DNA of 64,000 bases from Streptomyces roseirectus (GCF_014489635.1 NZ_CP060828.1:7444001-7508000); one strand, 5' to 3'; counted from the first letter of the stretch, positions 35,078-45,707 are shown. Made by a program: numbers and translations. The notes: generated by a model from the sequence alone, not told the origin.

Positions 35078-36178
35078 ATGTCCCGTATCCGCCTTCCCCT
35101 CGCCGCGCTGTCGCTGGCCTCCGTCTCGGCCCTCGTGCTGAGCGGCTGCTCCCAGTCGTCGGACGCGTCCACGAAGACGAGCGGCGACACGGCCGCCTCC
35201 GCGCAGGCCGCCACCGGCAAGAAGCCCGCCCCCTTCGACGCGGGCGCCGTCAAGGTCGCCCTGGTCCGCCAGAGCGGCGCCGGCGACTACTTCGAGCAGT
35301 GGGGCAACGGCGCGAAGGCGCAGGCCAAGGCGCTGGGGATCGACCTGACGGTGTACGACGCCCAGGCCGACAACGCCAAGCAGGCCACCGACCTCTCCTC
35401 CGCGATCAACTCCGGCGCCAAGGCGATCATCGTCGACCACGGCTTCCCGGCGACGATCCAGCCGGAGATCGACCAGGCCGTCAAGAAGGGCATCAAGGTC
35501 GTCGTCTACGACGTCGAGACCGCGACCAAGGGCGTCGTCTCCACCCGGCAGAACGACGCGAGCATGGCCCAGGCCGTCCTGGACGTCATGGCGAAGACCC
35601 TCGGCAAGAACGCCAAGGTCGGCTACGTCAACGTCGCCGGCTATGCCGCGCTCGACAAGCGGGACTCCGTCTGGAAGACCGCGGTCACCTCGCAGGGCTG
35701 GAAGCAGGCGTTCAAGGTCGGCAAGGTCACCGACTCCACCGCCACGGACAACGTGCCGTTGGTCTCCGCCGCCCTCACCCAGAACTCCGACGTCACCGGC
35801 GTCTTCGCCCCCTACGACGAACTCGCCAAGGGCACCGTCCTCGCCGTCCAGAACAAGAAGCTCCAGACCAAGGTCAAGGTCTTCGGCGCGGACGTCTCCA
35901 ACGCGGACATCCAGCAGATGACCGCCGCGGACAGCCCGTGGGTGGCGACGGCCGGCACCGACCCGTCCGCCGTCGGCGCGGCGGTCGTCCGGACGACCGC
36001 CCTGGAACTGGCCGGTCAGCTCGGGAAGACCACGGTCGAGTTCCCGGCGGTCGCCATCACCCAGGACTTCCTGCGCGAGAAGAAGATCGCCAACATGGAC
36101 CAGCTCCGCACGGCGCTGCCCGCGCTGAACCTGTCCCAGGTGTCGACCGCGGACTGGATCGCGAATGTCGCCCACTGA
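35078..36178 (+). CDS. ribose-type ABC transporter solute-binding lipoprotein
   Basis: 366 residues. A signal peptide ends at the lipobox LVLSGC. The remainder is a periplasmic-binding-protein-like I fold (VALVRQSGAGDYFEQWGNGAKAQAKALGIDL, then SGAKAIIVDHGFPATIQPEIDQAV) as in RbsB/XylF proteins. Given mtnK at the end of the operon, the likely ligand is 5-methylthioribose. The ATG has GGAG about eight bases upstream, which the preceding attenuator-like sequence could mask. Its end overlaps the ATPase gene by 14 nt. Confidence 0.88.
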   Translation: MSRIRLPLAALSLASVSALVLSGCSQSSDASTKTSGDTAASAQAATGKKPAPFDAGAVKVALVRQSGAGDYFEQWGNGAKAQAKALGIDLTVYDAQADNAKQATDLSSAINSGAKAIIVDHGFPATIQPEIDQAVKKGIKVVVYDVETATKGVVSTRQNDASMAQAVLDVMAKTLGKNAKVGYVNVAGYAALDKRDSVWKTAVTSQGWKQAFKVGKVTDSTATDNVPLVSAALTQNSDVTGVFAPYDELAKGTVLAVQNKKLQTKVKVFGADVSNADIQQMTAADSPWVATAGTDPSAVGAAVVRTTALELAGQLGKTTVEFPAVAITQDFLREKKIANMDQLRTALPALNLSQVSTADWIANVAH

Positions 36179-37703
36179 GACAGGCGCCGCTCCCGAAACG
36201 CCCGCCGTCGCCCTCACCGACGTCAGCATGGCGTTCGGTGGCAAGACCGTCCTCGCCTCCGTCTCCCTCGACATCGCCCCCGGCAGCGTGGTCGCGCTGC
36301 TGGGCGCGAACGGGGCCGGGAAGTCGACGCTGATCAAGATCCTGTCCGGCGTGCACGCCGGACACGGCGGCGAGGTACGCGTCGCGGGCGAGGTCATCGC
36401 ACTCCAATCCCCGTCCGCAGCACGCCGGTTGGGCATCCAGACGGTGCACCAGCGGATCGGTGAGGGCATCGTGCCCGGCCTGTCCGTCGCGGAGAACCTG
36501 GTCTTCGAGGAACTGGCCCAGGCCCGCGGCAACCCCTTCCTCAACGGCCGCCGCACCCTGGCCCGCGCCCGCGAGATCCAGGCGGGCCTCGGTCTCGGCT
36601 GGAGCGACGCCGTCCTCAAGCGGGACGTCACCGAACTCGGCATCTCCGACCGGCAGTTGCTCATCCTGGCCCGCGCCCTCGCGACCCGCCCCCGGCTGCT
36701 GATCCTCGACGAGCCGACCTCCGCGCTCTCCGCCGCCGAGGCCGAGCGCCTGTTCGCGCTGGTCGAGCGGATGCGCGCGGACGGCATCGCCGTGCTGTAC
36801 GTTTCCCACCGCCTCGGCGAGATCGACGCGCTCGCCGACCGGCTGGTCGTCCTGCGAGACGGCCGTCTCACCGAGGACCAGGCCAAACCGTTCGACTGGG
36901 ACGCCGCCCTGCGCGCGATGCTGGCCCAGGAACAGGAGGCGACGACCGCGCGGCCGGTCCGGGAGGGCTCCCAGGGGGATGTGGTCCTGTCCCTCAGAGG
37001 TGTCCGGCTCTTCGACGCCCAAGCCCCCCTCGACCTCGACCTGCGCTCCGGCGAAGTCACCGGCGTCGTCGGCCTGTTGGGCGCCGGCAAGACCGAGCTG
37101 GCCCGCGGCCTGTTCGGCGCCGAACCCTTCCTCGCCGGCGCCGTCGAACTCGACGGCACGGCGTACGCGCCCCGCCGCCCGGCCGACGCGATCCGCGCCG
37201 GCGTCCACCTCGTCCCCGAGGACCGGCACGCCGACGCGCTCGTCCCCGGCTGGTCCGTCGCCCAGAACGTGTCGCTGCCGTTCCTGAAGTCCCTGTCGCG
37301 GTTCGGCCTGCTCCAGAGCGCCAAGGAGGACGCCCTCGGCCGGGACACCGTCGCCGCGCTCGGCGTCGTCACCCGCGACGAGCACAGCGCCGTCGAGGAG
37401 CTGTCCGGCGGCAACCAGCAGAAGGTCGTCGTGGGCCGCTGGCTCGCCGAACCCCCGCGTGTCCTCATCCTGGACGAGCCGTTCCGGGGCGTGGACATCG
37501 GCGCCCGGCGGGACATCGGCGACCGCGCCCGCCGCCTCGCCGCCGAGGGCGCCGCCGTCCTCGTCCTGTCCGCCGACGTCGACGAGATCCTGGAGGTCGC
37601 CGACCGGGTCGTCGTCCTCGCGTCCGGTGAGATCCACCTCGACGCGTACGGCGAGGACGCCGAGCGCGACCGCGTGATCCAGACCATCTCGGCGTCCGTG
37701 TGA
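36165..37703 (+). CDS. ribose-type ABC transporter ATPase (two nucleotide-binding domains)
   Basis: 512 residues, RbsA/XylG type. Domain 1: GANGAGKSTLIK Walker A, LILDEPTSALS Walker B, and a degenerate signature (ELGISDRQLLILARAL instead of LSGGQ). Domain 2: GLLGAGKTEL, LSGGNQQKVVVGRWL and LILDEPFRGVDIGA. The ATG at 36165 lies inside the end of the binding-protein gene. It powers uptake of the sugar recognised by the upstream lipoprotein, probably methylthioribose. Confidence 0.9.
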   Translation: MSPTETGAAPETPAVALTDVSMAFGGKTVLASVSLDIAPGSVVALLGANGAGKSTLIKILSGVHAGHGGEVRVAGEVIALQSPSAARRLGIQTVHQRIGEGIVPGLSVAENLVFEELAQARGNPFLNGRRTLARAREIQAGLGLGWSDAVLKRDVTELGISDRQLLILARALATRPRLLILDEPTSALSAAEAERLFALVERMRADGIAVLYVSHRLGEIDALADRLVVLRDGRLTEDQAKPFDWDAALRAMLAQEQEATTARPVREGSQGDVVLSLRGVRLFDAQAPLDLDLRSGEVTGVVGLLGAGKTELARGLFGAEPFLAGAVELDGTAYAPRRPADAIRAGVHLVPEDRHADALVPGWSVAQNVSLPFLKSLSRFGLLQSAKEDALGRDTVAALGVVTRDEHSAVEELSGGNQQKVVVGRWLAEPPRVLILDEPFRGVDIGARRDIGDRARRLAAEGAAVLVLSADVDEILEVADRVVVLASGEIHLDAYGEDAERDRVIQTISASV

Positions 37704-37723
37704 CCCCCTTGAGGAAAGACGTC

Positions 37724-38770
37724 ATGACCACCACCCAGAGCACCGAGACCCCGGTGAAGGCGGCGACCCCGCTCACCGCACCCGTGGGCCTGCGAGTCCA
37801 GAACGCCGTCATCAAGTACGGGTTCATCTTCGTGACGGTCGCGCTGTTCCTGTACTTCGCGCTCAGCGAGGGCTCCTTCCGCGAGTCGGCGACCCTCCTC
37901 GACACCTTGCGCTACGTCTCCGTCGCCGCGATCCTCGGCCTCGGCGTCACCCTCACGATGGCCGTCGGCGGGATGGACATGTCCGTCGGCGCGGTCGCCG
38001 GGCTCGGGGTGTCCGTCGCCGCGCAGACGATGGTCGTCCACAACCAGGTCGGTGCCGTCGCGATCGTCGCCGTGATCATCGCGGGCGCGCTCGCGGGGCT
38101 GCTCAACGCGCTGCTGATCGTCGTCCTGAAGATCCCCGACATGCTCGCCACGCTGGGCACGATGTTCGTCATCCAGGGCAGCAAGCTGATCCTCGTCGAC
38201 GGGCAGTCGATCACGCCGGGCATGACCATGTCGGATGGGTCGACGGCGCCCGGCAAGTTCACCGCCGGGTTCCTGAAGATCGACCGGGGGACCGTGTTCG
38301 GGATCCCCGTCTCCGTGCTGATCTTCGGCGGGCTCACCGTCGCCGCCTGGGTCTTCCTCGCCCGCACCCGCTGGGGCCGCGTCCTGTACGCCATCGGCGC
38401 GAACCCCGAGGCGTCCCGGCTGGCCGGCATCCGCGTCGGCGCCTACCGTGCGCTCGCCTACGTCATCTCCGGTGTCCTCGCTTCGATCGGCGGCCTCATC
38501 CTCGCCTCCCGCATCGGGCAGGGCGACGTCAGCGCCGGGACCTCGCAGCTCCTCGAAGCCGTCGCCGTCGCGCTCGTCGGCACGTCCGTGCTCGGCCGGG
38601 GCCGCCCCAACGTGTGGGGGACCGCGCTGGGCGCCGTCCTCATCGGCATCATCACCACCGGCCTCACCATCAAGGGGCTGCCGTACTACACGCAGGACGT
38701 CGTCGAGGGCGCGGTCCTCATCCTGGCCCTCGTCTTCAGCTTCACCCTGTCCAAGCGCCGCACCGCTTAA
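37724..38770 (+). CDS. ribose-type ABC transporter permease
   Basis: 348 residues, BPD_transp_2 family, about ten membrane helices. Typical RbsC-like segments: GVTLTMAVGGMDMSVGAVAGLG, LNALLIVVLKIPDMLATLGTMFV and YAIGANPEASRLAGIRVG. The ATG at 37724 has GAGGAAAG upstream and lies 20 bases after the ATPase stop. It is part of the four-gene importer-kinase operon. Confidence 0.9.
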   Translation: MTTTQSTETPVKAATPLTAPVGLRVQNAVIKYGFIFVTVALFLYFALSEGSFRESATLLDTLRYVSVAAILGLGVTLTMAVGGMDMSVGAVAGLGVSVAAQTMVVHNQVGAVAIVAVIIAGALAGLLNALLIVVLKIPDMLATLGTMFVIQGSKLILVDGQSITPGMTMSDGSTAPGKFTAGFLKIDRGTVFGIPVSVLIFGGLTVAAWVFLARTRWGRVLYAIGANPEASRLAGIRVGAYRALAYVISGVLASIGGLILASRIGQGDVSAGTSQLLEAVAVALVGTSVLGRGRPNVWGTALGAVLIGIITTGLTIKGLPYYTQDVVEGAVLILALVFSFTLSKRRTA

Positions 38771-38779
38771 GGAAGTTGC

Positions 38780-39952
38780 ATGGGTTACCGCATCCTGGAA
38801 CCGGCCGACGTCCCGGCCTACCTCAACGAGCGCGGCCACTGGGACGACCTGGGCGACATCGACGTCCGCGAGGTCTCCGACGGCAACATGAACCGCGTCT
38901 TCCTCGCCTCCTCCGCCGACGGCAGCCGCAGCCTCGCCGTCAAGCAGGCGCTGCCCTGGGTCCGCGTCGCCGGCCCGTCCTGGCCGATGAACCCCGACCG
39001 CGCCGACGCCGAGGCCCGCGCGTACGAGCAGGTCGCGAAGGTCGCCCCGGACAAGATTCCCGCGATCCACGGCTACGACCCCGAGAACTTCGCCCTCGTC
39101 ATGGAGGACATGTCGGACCTCGAAGTCCTGCGCACGCTCCTCAACGAGGGCGCCCCCTACGGCCCGGACACCTCCGCCCGCATCGGCGAGTTCGTCGCGC
39201 AACTCACCTTCACCACCAGCGACTTCGGTATGCCGTCCGCCGAACGCAAGGCGCTGATCGCGGCGTCGGTCAGCCCCGAGCTGTGCAAGATCACCGAGGA
39301 TGTGGTGTTGTCCGAGCCCTACATCGAGCACGAACACAACCACTGGCTCCCGGAGTTGACCGACCTCGCCGCCGCGTTCCGCGCGGACGCAGTGCTCCGC
39401 ACCGAGGTCGCCGACCTGCGCCACACGTTCATGACCAGCGCGCAGGCCCTTCTGCACGGCGACCTCCACACCGGCAGCGTCATGGTGGGGGAGCGGGACG
39501 GCTCCCCCGTGGTCCGCGTCTTCGACCCGGAGTTCTCCTTCGTCGGCCCCATCGGCTACGACCTCGGCCTGTACTGGGCGAACGCGCTCGTCTCCGAGGA
39601 ACGCGCGCGTGAACTGGGCCGGTTGACCGACCACGCGGACCAACTCCGGCTGTCCTGGGAGGCGTTCGAGTCCGAGTTCCGCCGCCTGTGGCCGACCCGG
39701 GTGGACGGGTTCTTCGACGACGCCTACCTCGACCGGTTCCTGCGCCGGGTCTGGACGGAGTCGGTGGGGTACGCCGGCACCGAGATCGTCCGTCGCATCA
39801 TCGGCTTCGCCCACCTGACGGACCTGACGACGCTGCCGGACCCGGTGCCGGCGTCGCGCAGGGCGCTGCTGCTGGGCCGCGAACTGATCGTGCGGCGCGC
39901 GGAGTTGACGGATGTGGAGTCGGTACGTCAGCTCGTGTCCCAGTCGGCCTGA
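38780..39952 (+). CDS. mtnK: 5-methylthioribose kinase
   Basis: 390 residues, aminoglycoside-phosphotransferase fold. It phosphorylates methylthioribose to the 1-phosphate, the MtnA substrate. Seen: DGNMNRVFLA with the glycine-rich loop, the ATP Lys in LAVKQALPWVR, the catalytic loop HGDLHTGSVMV, and the metal Asp in RVFDPEFSFVGP. AAGGAAG precedes the ATG. Together with the upstream importer it forms a route from external methylthioribose into methionine salvage. Its stop codon lies inside a 19-bp tandem duplication. Confidence 0.94.
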   Translation: MGYRILEPADVPAYLNERGHWDDLGDIDVREVSDGNMNRVFLASSADGSRSLAVKQALPWVRVAGPSWPMNPDRADAEARAYEQVAKVAPDKIPAIHGYDPENFALVMEDMSDLEVLRTLLNEGAPYGPDTSARIGEFVAQLTFTTSDFGMPSAERKALIAASVSPELCKITEDVVLSEPYIEHEHNHWLPELTDLAAAFRADAVLRTEVADLRHTFMTSAQALLHGDLHTGSVMVGERDGSPVVRVFDPEFSFVGPIGYDLGLYWANALVSEERARELGRLTDHADQLRLSWEAFESEFRRLWPTRVDGFFDDAYLDRFLRRVWTESVGYAGTEIVRRIIGFAHLTDLTTLPDPVPASRRALLLGRELIVRRAELTDVESVRQLVSQSA

Positions 39953-39979
39953 AACACCGCAGTCGGCCTGAAACACCGC
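39942..39979. repeat. 19-bp perfect tandem duplication across the mtnK stop
   Basis: agtcggcctgaaacaccgc occurs at 39942-39960 and 39961-39979. The tga of mtnK lies in the first copy, so the second copy is untranslated. It abuts the terminator. It looks like a recent replication slip. Confidence 0.9.
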
Positions 39980-40029
39980 GAAAGGGGCGGTACCTCCCGG
40001 AGCCCAAGCCGGAGGTGCCGCCCCTTTCG
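39979..40029. terminator. bidirectional terminator between mtnK and glpD
   Basis: Arms cgaaaggggcggtacctcccgg (given here by position, 39979-40000) and 40009-40029 pair over about 20 bases with one bulge and one G-U pair, between convergent genes. Confidence 0.88.
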
Positions 40030-40040
40030 GGTCGTGCGGG

Positions 40041-41657
40041 TTACTTCTTGTCGAGCAGGTCCTGGACCTTCGCCCGCACCTCGTCCGTGGCCAGGCCGCG
40101 GATCGTCAGCGTGGTGCGGCGGCGCAGGACGTCGTCCTGCGTCTCGGCCCACTCGTTGTCCCGGGCGTAGACGACCTGCGCCCAGATCTCGGGGGCGTCG
40201 GGGTGGACGCGCTCGGCCAGTTCCGGGTTCTCGTTCGCCAGGCGGGCGATGTCGAACGCGAGAGAGCCGTAGTGCGTCGCCAGGTGCTTGGCCGTGTCGG
40301 CGGCCATGCGCGGGCCGGGCGCCGGGCTGTCGACCAGGAGACGGTGGGCGACCGCGCGCGGGTTGGCCACACCCGGCAGGGGCAGCTTCTTCGGCAGCGA
40401 GGAGATCGGCTCGAAGTCGTCGCCCAGCGGGTGGCCCGGCAGCGACTCCAGCTTCTGCATGACCGTGCGCCCGATGTGCCGGAACGTCGTCCACTTGCCG
40501 CCCGCGACGGACAGCATCCCGCCCCGGCCCTCGGTGACGACCGTCTCGCGCTTGGCCTTGGCCGTGTCCCCGGGGCCGCCCGGCAGCACGCGCAGACCGG
40601 CGAACGCGTACGTGATGTTCTCGCGGGCGAGCTGCTGGTCCCGGACGGAGAACGCGGCCTCGTCCAGGATCTGCGCGGTGTCCTTCTCGGTCACCGCGAC
40701 GTCCGCCGGGTCGCCCTCGTACTCCTCGTCCGTCGTGCCGAGGAGCAGCATGTCCTCCCACGGCAGCGCGAACGTGATCCGGTACTTGTCGATCGGCGTG
40801 GCGAGCGCGGCCTTCCAGGGGGAGGTCCGCTTCAGGACGAGGTGCGCGCCCTTGGAGAGGCGGATGGAGGGCGCCGCGTTCGGGTCCTCCATCTTGCGCA
40901 GGTGGTCCACCCACGGGCCGGTCGCGTTCAGCACCAGACGGGCGTTGACCCCGAACTCGTCGCCCGTCGTCCGGTCCTTGAGGTCCGCGCCGGTGACCCG
41001 CCTGTTGGTGAAGCGCAGGCCGGTGACCTCGGCGTGGTTCAGGACGACGGCGCCCGCCTCGACGGCCGCGCGGACCGTCATGAGGGCCATGCGCGCGTCG
41101 TTCATCTGGTCGTCGCCGTAGACCGCGACGGCCTTCAGGTTCTCGGTGCGCAGCTCCGGCACGTCCTGCGCCGCCTTCGCGGGGGACAGGAGGTGGCCGA
41201 CGCCGTCACCGAACGCGGAGAGCGCCGAGTAGGCGAAGACGCCCGCCCCGAGCTTCGCCGCGCCGTGCGGCCCGCCCTTGTAGACGGGCAGGTAGAACGT
41301 GAGCGGGTTCGCCAGGTGGGGGGCCACCTGACGGGACACCGCGCGCCGCTCGAAGTGGTTCTCCGCCACCAGCTTCACCGCGCCGGTCTGCAGGTAGCGC
41401 AGACCGCCGTGGAGCAGCTTGGAGGAGGCGGAGGAGGTGGCGCCGGCGAAGTCACCGGCGTCGACCAGCGCCACCCGCAGACCGGACTGCGCGGCGTGCC
41501 AGGCGGTGGAGATGCCCAGGATGCCGCCGCCGATCACGAGGAGGTCGTACGACGCCTTGGAAAGCTGCTCCCGGGTCTCGGCGCGGCTCGCGTTGGCGGC
41601 GGAGGCCGGGTGCGTACCCAGGGCAGGCACGGTCTGGAGGGTGGGCTGACTGGTCAT
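40041..41657 (-). CDS. glpD: glycerol-3-phosphate dehydrogenase
   Basis: 538 residues, FAD enzyme at the inner face of the membrane that oxidises glycerol-3-phosphate to dihydroxyacetone phosphate and passes electrons to quinone. The FAD dinucleotide motif is DLLVIGGGILGISTAWHAAQSG; further family blocks are SSKLLHGGLRYLQ and GKWTTFRHIG. It is the last gene of gylR/glpF/glpK/glpD on the minus strand, matching S. coelicolor glpD1 (SCO1661). A weak GAGGAG lies 12 bases before the ATG. Confidence 0.96.
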   Translation of the reverse strand: MTSQPTLQTVPALGTHPASAANASRAETREQLSKASYDLLVIGGGILGISTAWHAAQSGLRVALVDAGDFAGATSSASSKLLHGGLRYLQTGAVKLVAENHFERRAVSRQVAPHLANPLTFYLPVYKGGPHGAAKLGAGVFAYSALSAFGDGVGHLLSPAKAAQDVPELRTENLKAVAVYGDDQMNDARMALMTVRAAVEAGAVVLNHAEVTGLRFTNRRVTGADLKDRTTGDEFGVNARLVLNATGPWVDHLRKMEDPNAAPSIRLSKGAHLVLKRTSPWKAALATPIDKYRITFALPWEDMLLLGTTDEEYEGDPADVAVTEKDTAQILDEAAFSVRDQQLARENITYAFAGLRVLPGGPGDTAKAKRETVVTEGRGGMLSVAGGKWTTFRHIGRTVMQKLESLPGHPLGDDFEPISSLPKKLPLPGVANPRAVAHRLLVDSPAPGPRMAADTAKHLATHYGSLAFDIARLANENPELAERVHPDAPEIWAQVVYARDNEWAETQDDVLRRRTTLTIRGLATDEVRAKVQDLLDKK

Positions 41658-41701
41658 GTCGGGTTCTTACTCCTCATCAGAGCTTGTGCGGGGGGTTCGC
41701 T

Positions 41702-43240
<1,539 letters not shown>

Positions 43241-43338
43241 TGTGTGCTCCTGGGATTCCGTGGTTATGGGGCTTGACGATCGGCGTTCGCCGAGAGTTTC
43301 GAAAACCCGTACCTCGTACGGGTGAACTCCGCGGCTGC

Positions 43339-44124
43339 CTAAGCGAACGCGACGTTGTAGATGCCCGCCGCGATGGCGCCGCCGATGAGCGGGCCGACCA
43401 CGGGAACCCAGGCGTAGCTCCAGTCGGAGCCGCCCTTGTTGGGCAGGGGCAGGAGCGCGTGCACGATGCGCGGGCCGAGGTCACGGGCCGGGTTGATCGC
43501 GTAGCCGGTCGGGCCACCGAGGGAGAGACCGATCGAGACCACCACGAGGGCGGTGAGCAGGCCGCCCAGCGTGCCGAGGCCCTTGCCGTCGCCGTTCAGA
43601 CCCTGCGTGAGGACCGCGAGCACCAGCACGATCGTGCCGATGACCTCCGTGGCGACGTTCTGCCAGGCCACCCGGACCTCCGGGCCGGTGGAGAAGATGC
43701 CGAGCACGGGGCCCGCGCCCTTCTCCTGCGCCTCGACCGCCTTGGTCTTCGGCTCGCCGACGATCTCCTTGTCGGTGAGGTGCGCCAGGAACTGGCCGTA
43801 GTACGCGATCCACACCAGGGCCGCGCCGATCATGGCGCCGAGCAGCTGGCCGCCCCAGTAGACCGGGACGTCGCTCCAGTCGATGCCGTCCTTCTTGAGC
43901 GCGAGCGCGAGGGTCACGGCCGGGTTGAGATGCGCGCCGGAGAGCGGCGCGGAGGTGTAAACGGCCGTCAGAACGGCGAAACCCCACCCGAAGGTGATGG
44001 CGAGCCAACCGGCGTTACGGGCCTTGCTGGCCTTCAGCGTGACGGCGGCGCACACGCCGCCGCCGAGCAGGATGAGTATGGCGGTACCGATGGTCTCGCC
44101 GATGAAGATGTCGGAGCTGGACAC
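43339..44124 (-). CDS. glpF: glycerol uptake facilitator (aquaglyceroporin)
   Basis: 261 residues, six membrane helices with two half-helix NPA motifs, in GAHLNPAVT and GYAINPARD. The Asp after the second NPA (NPARD) is the glycerol-channel signature. A charged loop of about 25 residues ([23 protein letters not shown]) separates the two repeats. The GTG at 44124 has AAAGGAG seven bases upstream. First gene of the glp operon; a GylR-type operator lies 130 bases upstream. Confidence 0.95.
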   Translation of the reverse strand: MSSSDIFIGETIGTAILILLGGGVCAAVTLKASKARNAGWLAITFGWGFAVLTAVYTSAPLSGAHLNPAVTLALALKKDGIDWSDVPVYWGGQLLGAMIGAALVWIAYYGQFLAHLTDKEIVGEPKTKAVEAQEKGAGPVLGIFSTGPEVRVAWQNVATEVIGTIVLVLAVLTQGLNGDGKGLGTLGGLLTALVVVSIGLSLGGPTGYAINPARDLGPRIVHALLPLPNKGGSDWSYAWVPVVGPLIGGAIAAGIYNVAFA

Positions 44125-44229
44125 CCGCGACTCCTTTGTCCTTCGTCCAGGGGAAGCCGAACCCCGGGTCCCTCCGGGGATTCCGCGCCCTCGGGGGTGA
44201 GAGCGATGCCGGCCCTTGGCACTGTCACA

Positions 44230-44270
44230 CTCTAGCGCGTATTGCCGGTAGGTGTTCGACAATGCCGACC
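44230..44270 (-). promoter_or_regulatory. glpF promoter with GylR-like operator
   Basis: gttcgacaatgccgacc at 44254-44270 matches the perfect palindrome upstream of gylR at 15 of 17 positions. On the minus strand a TAGAGT -10 candidate sits at 44235-44230, so the operator would overlap or adjoin the -35 region. Confidence 0.65.
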
Positions 44271-44335
44271 GATGGACGGGAGTCTTGCTCCGGCGTCACG
44301 CGTGAGTCAAGGGTTCTGTTATCGGAAACCTGATC

Positions 44336-44361
44336 GTTATTGATAGTCATGGGTTATTGAT
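44336..44361. repeat. AT-rich direct repeat upstream of glpF
   Basis: gttattgat occurs at 44336-44344 and 44353-44361 (17-bp period), in an unusually AT-rich patch about 215 bases before the glpF start. It may bind an activator. Confidence 0.4.
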
Positions 44362-44461
44362 CTTCGCGAGTTCGGTCCGCGTCTGACCGCTTATGTCCGG
44401 TTCAGGGTATGCCGAGAACCGGAACGTCGCCCGACGTCCCGGTTGACCTCTCAGGTACTTC

Positions 44462-45226
44462 TCAGAACCGGCCCGCGCCCAGATCCCGCGACACCGCACG
44501 CGCGCAGTCCCGCACCGCCGCGATCAGCTCCGGCCGCAGCTCGCCGTCCGGACAGACCCGCTCCACCGCGCCCGTGATGCCCACCGCGCCCACCGGCATC
44601 CGCCGCCGGTCGTGCACCGGCGCCGCGACCGACGCGACGCCCTCCCAGGTCTCCTCCACATCCGCCGCGTACCCACGCGCGCGCGTGATGTCGAGGATCT
44701 GCTCGAACGCCTTCGCGTCGCACACCGTGCGGTCCGTGAACGACCTGCGCTCCGTCTCCAGCGCCTCGCTGTGCGCGACCGGGTCGTACGCCGACAGCAC
44801 CTTGCCCAGCGCCGTCGAGTGCAGCGGCTGCATCGCCCCGATCTCCAGCACCTGCCGGCTGTCGTCCGGCCGGAACACGTGGTGCACGATCAGCACGCCC
44901 TGCTGGTGCAGCACGCCCAGATGGACGCTCTCGCCGCTCGCGCGCGCCAGGTCGTCCGTCCACACCAGCGCCCGCGCGCGCAGCTCGTGCACGTCCAGAT
45001 AGGTCGTGCCCAGCCGCAGCAGCTCCGCGCCCAGCTGGTAGCGGCCCGAGGCGTCGTCCTGCTCCACGAACCCCTCCTGCTGGAGGGTGCGCAGGATGCC
45101 GTGCGCCGTGCCCTTCGCCAGCCCCAGGGCCGAGGCGATGTCCGACAGGCCGAGCCGCCGCTCGCCGCCCGCGAGGAGCCGCAGCATCGCGGCAGCCCGT
45201 TCGAGCGACTGGATGTTCCGTGCCAT
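44462..45226 (-). CDS. gylR: IclR-family glycerol operon regulator
   Basis: 254 residues. The winged helix (about 1-65: ALGLAKGTAHGILRTLQQEGFV) and IclR effector domain (about 75-250: MQPLHSTALGKVLSAYDP, ADVEETWEGVASVAAPVHD) are clear. In S. coelicolor GylR represses the gyl operon and itself and responds to glycerol-3-phosphate. The ATG has GGAGGCAGGA upstream. The perfect 17-bp palindrome about 100 bases before the gene and its near-copy before glpF fit this control. Confidence 0.95.
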   Translation of the reverse strand: MARNIQSLERAAAMLRLLAGGERRLGLSDIASALGLAKGTAHGILRTLQQEGFVEQDDASGRYQLGAELLRLGTTYLDVHELRARALVWTDDLARASGESVHLGVLHQQGVLIVHHVFRPDDSRQVLEIGAMQPLHSTALGKVLSAYDPVAHSEALETERRSFTDRTVCDAKAFEQILDITRARGYAADVEETWEGVASVAAPVHDRRRMPVGAVGITGAVERVCPDGELRPELIAAVRDCARAVSRDLGAGRF

Positions 45227-45324
45227 CGCCGTCCTGCCTCCGTCCCCTTCGACCGGCTCACGCCGACCCCGGCCGCCGTTCGTCCACACCGGCCGTCTAC
45301 CCGATGACCCCACACACAGCCACC

Positions 45325-45341
45325 GTTCGGCAATGCCGAAC
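45325..45341. promoter_or_regulatory. perfect palindromic GylR operator upstream of gylR
   Basis: gttcggcaatgccgaac is a perfect odd-centred 17-bp palindrome. A further half-like sequence, catgccgacc, follows at about 45352-45361. The same core occurs upstream of glpF. Confidence 0.7.
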
Positions 45342-45379
45342 ACTACCGGTCCATGCCGACCTCCTGCCAATGCCCGGTC

Positions 45380-45676
45380 ACCGCGTGTCGCCCCCCGGTC
45401 CGCCCACCGGCCACCCACCAGAACCCCCGAAGTATCCCCACGCAACCCCGAGAAACCCGAACCGGCCTCGCGGACCTTCTCCGGAACACGCCCCTGAACC
45501 CACAACACGGCACCACCCGAAGAAACCCCACCCCCGTCGGCCCCCGTCCCTGCCACCCCCACCCCCACCCCCGGCCACCCCCCTACCACCCCCACCACCT
45601 CCACGAACCCCGCCCCCTCAACCCCCAGCCCGCCCGAGAATCGCTCGACCCCCACCATTCCGTCCCGTGGAACGCA
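45380..45676. other. C-rich gylR-metH intergenic stretch with G-quadruplex potential
   Basis: This about 300-bp stretch has no gene. Between about 45533 and 45605 the plus strand has at least seven runs of four or more C, so the minus strand can form G-quadruplexes. It lies upstream of gylR on the strand from which the gylR mRNA is read. Confidence 0.6.
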
Positions 45677-45707
45677 CTGACGGTGGAGGCCCCCTCCCCG
45701 CTACGCT
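45677..45707 (+). promoter_or_regulatory. metH promoter
   Basis: CTGACG (45677-45682) and TACGCT (45702-45707) are 19 bases apart, predicting a start near 45714 and a leader of about 36 bases. That is too short for a cobalamin riboswitch. Confidence 0.5.

Noticed and set aside
35045-39976. 1643-residue minus-strand open frame opposite the ribose-type importer and mtnK
   Set aside because: Low-complexity antisense reading of four well-recognised genes.
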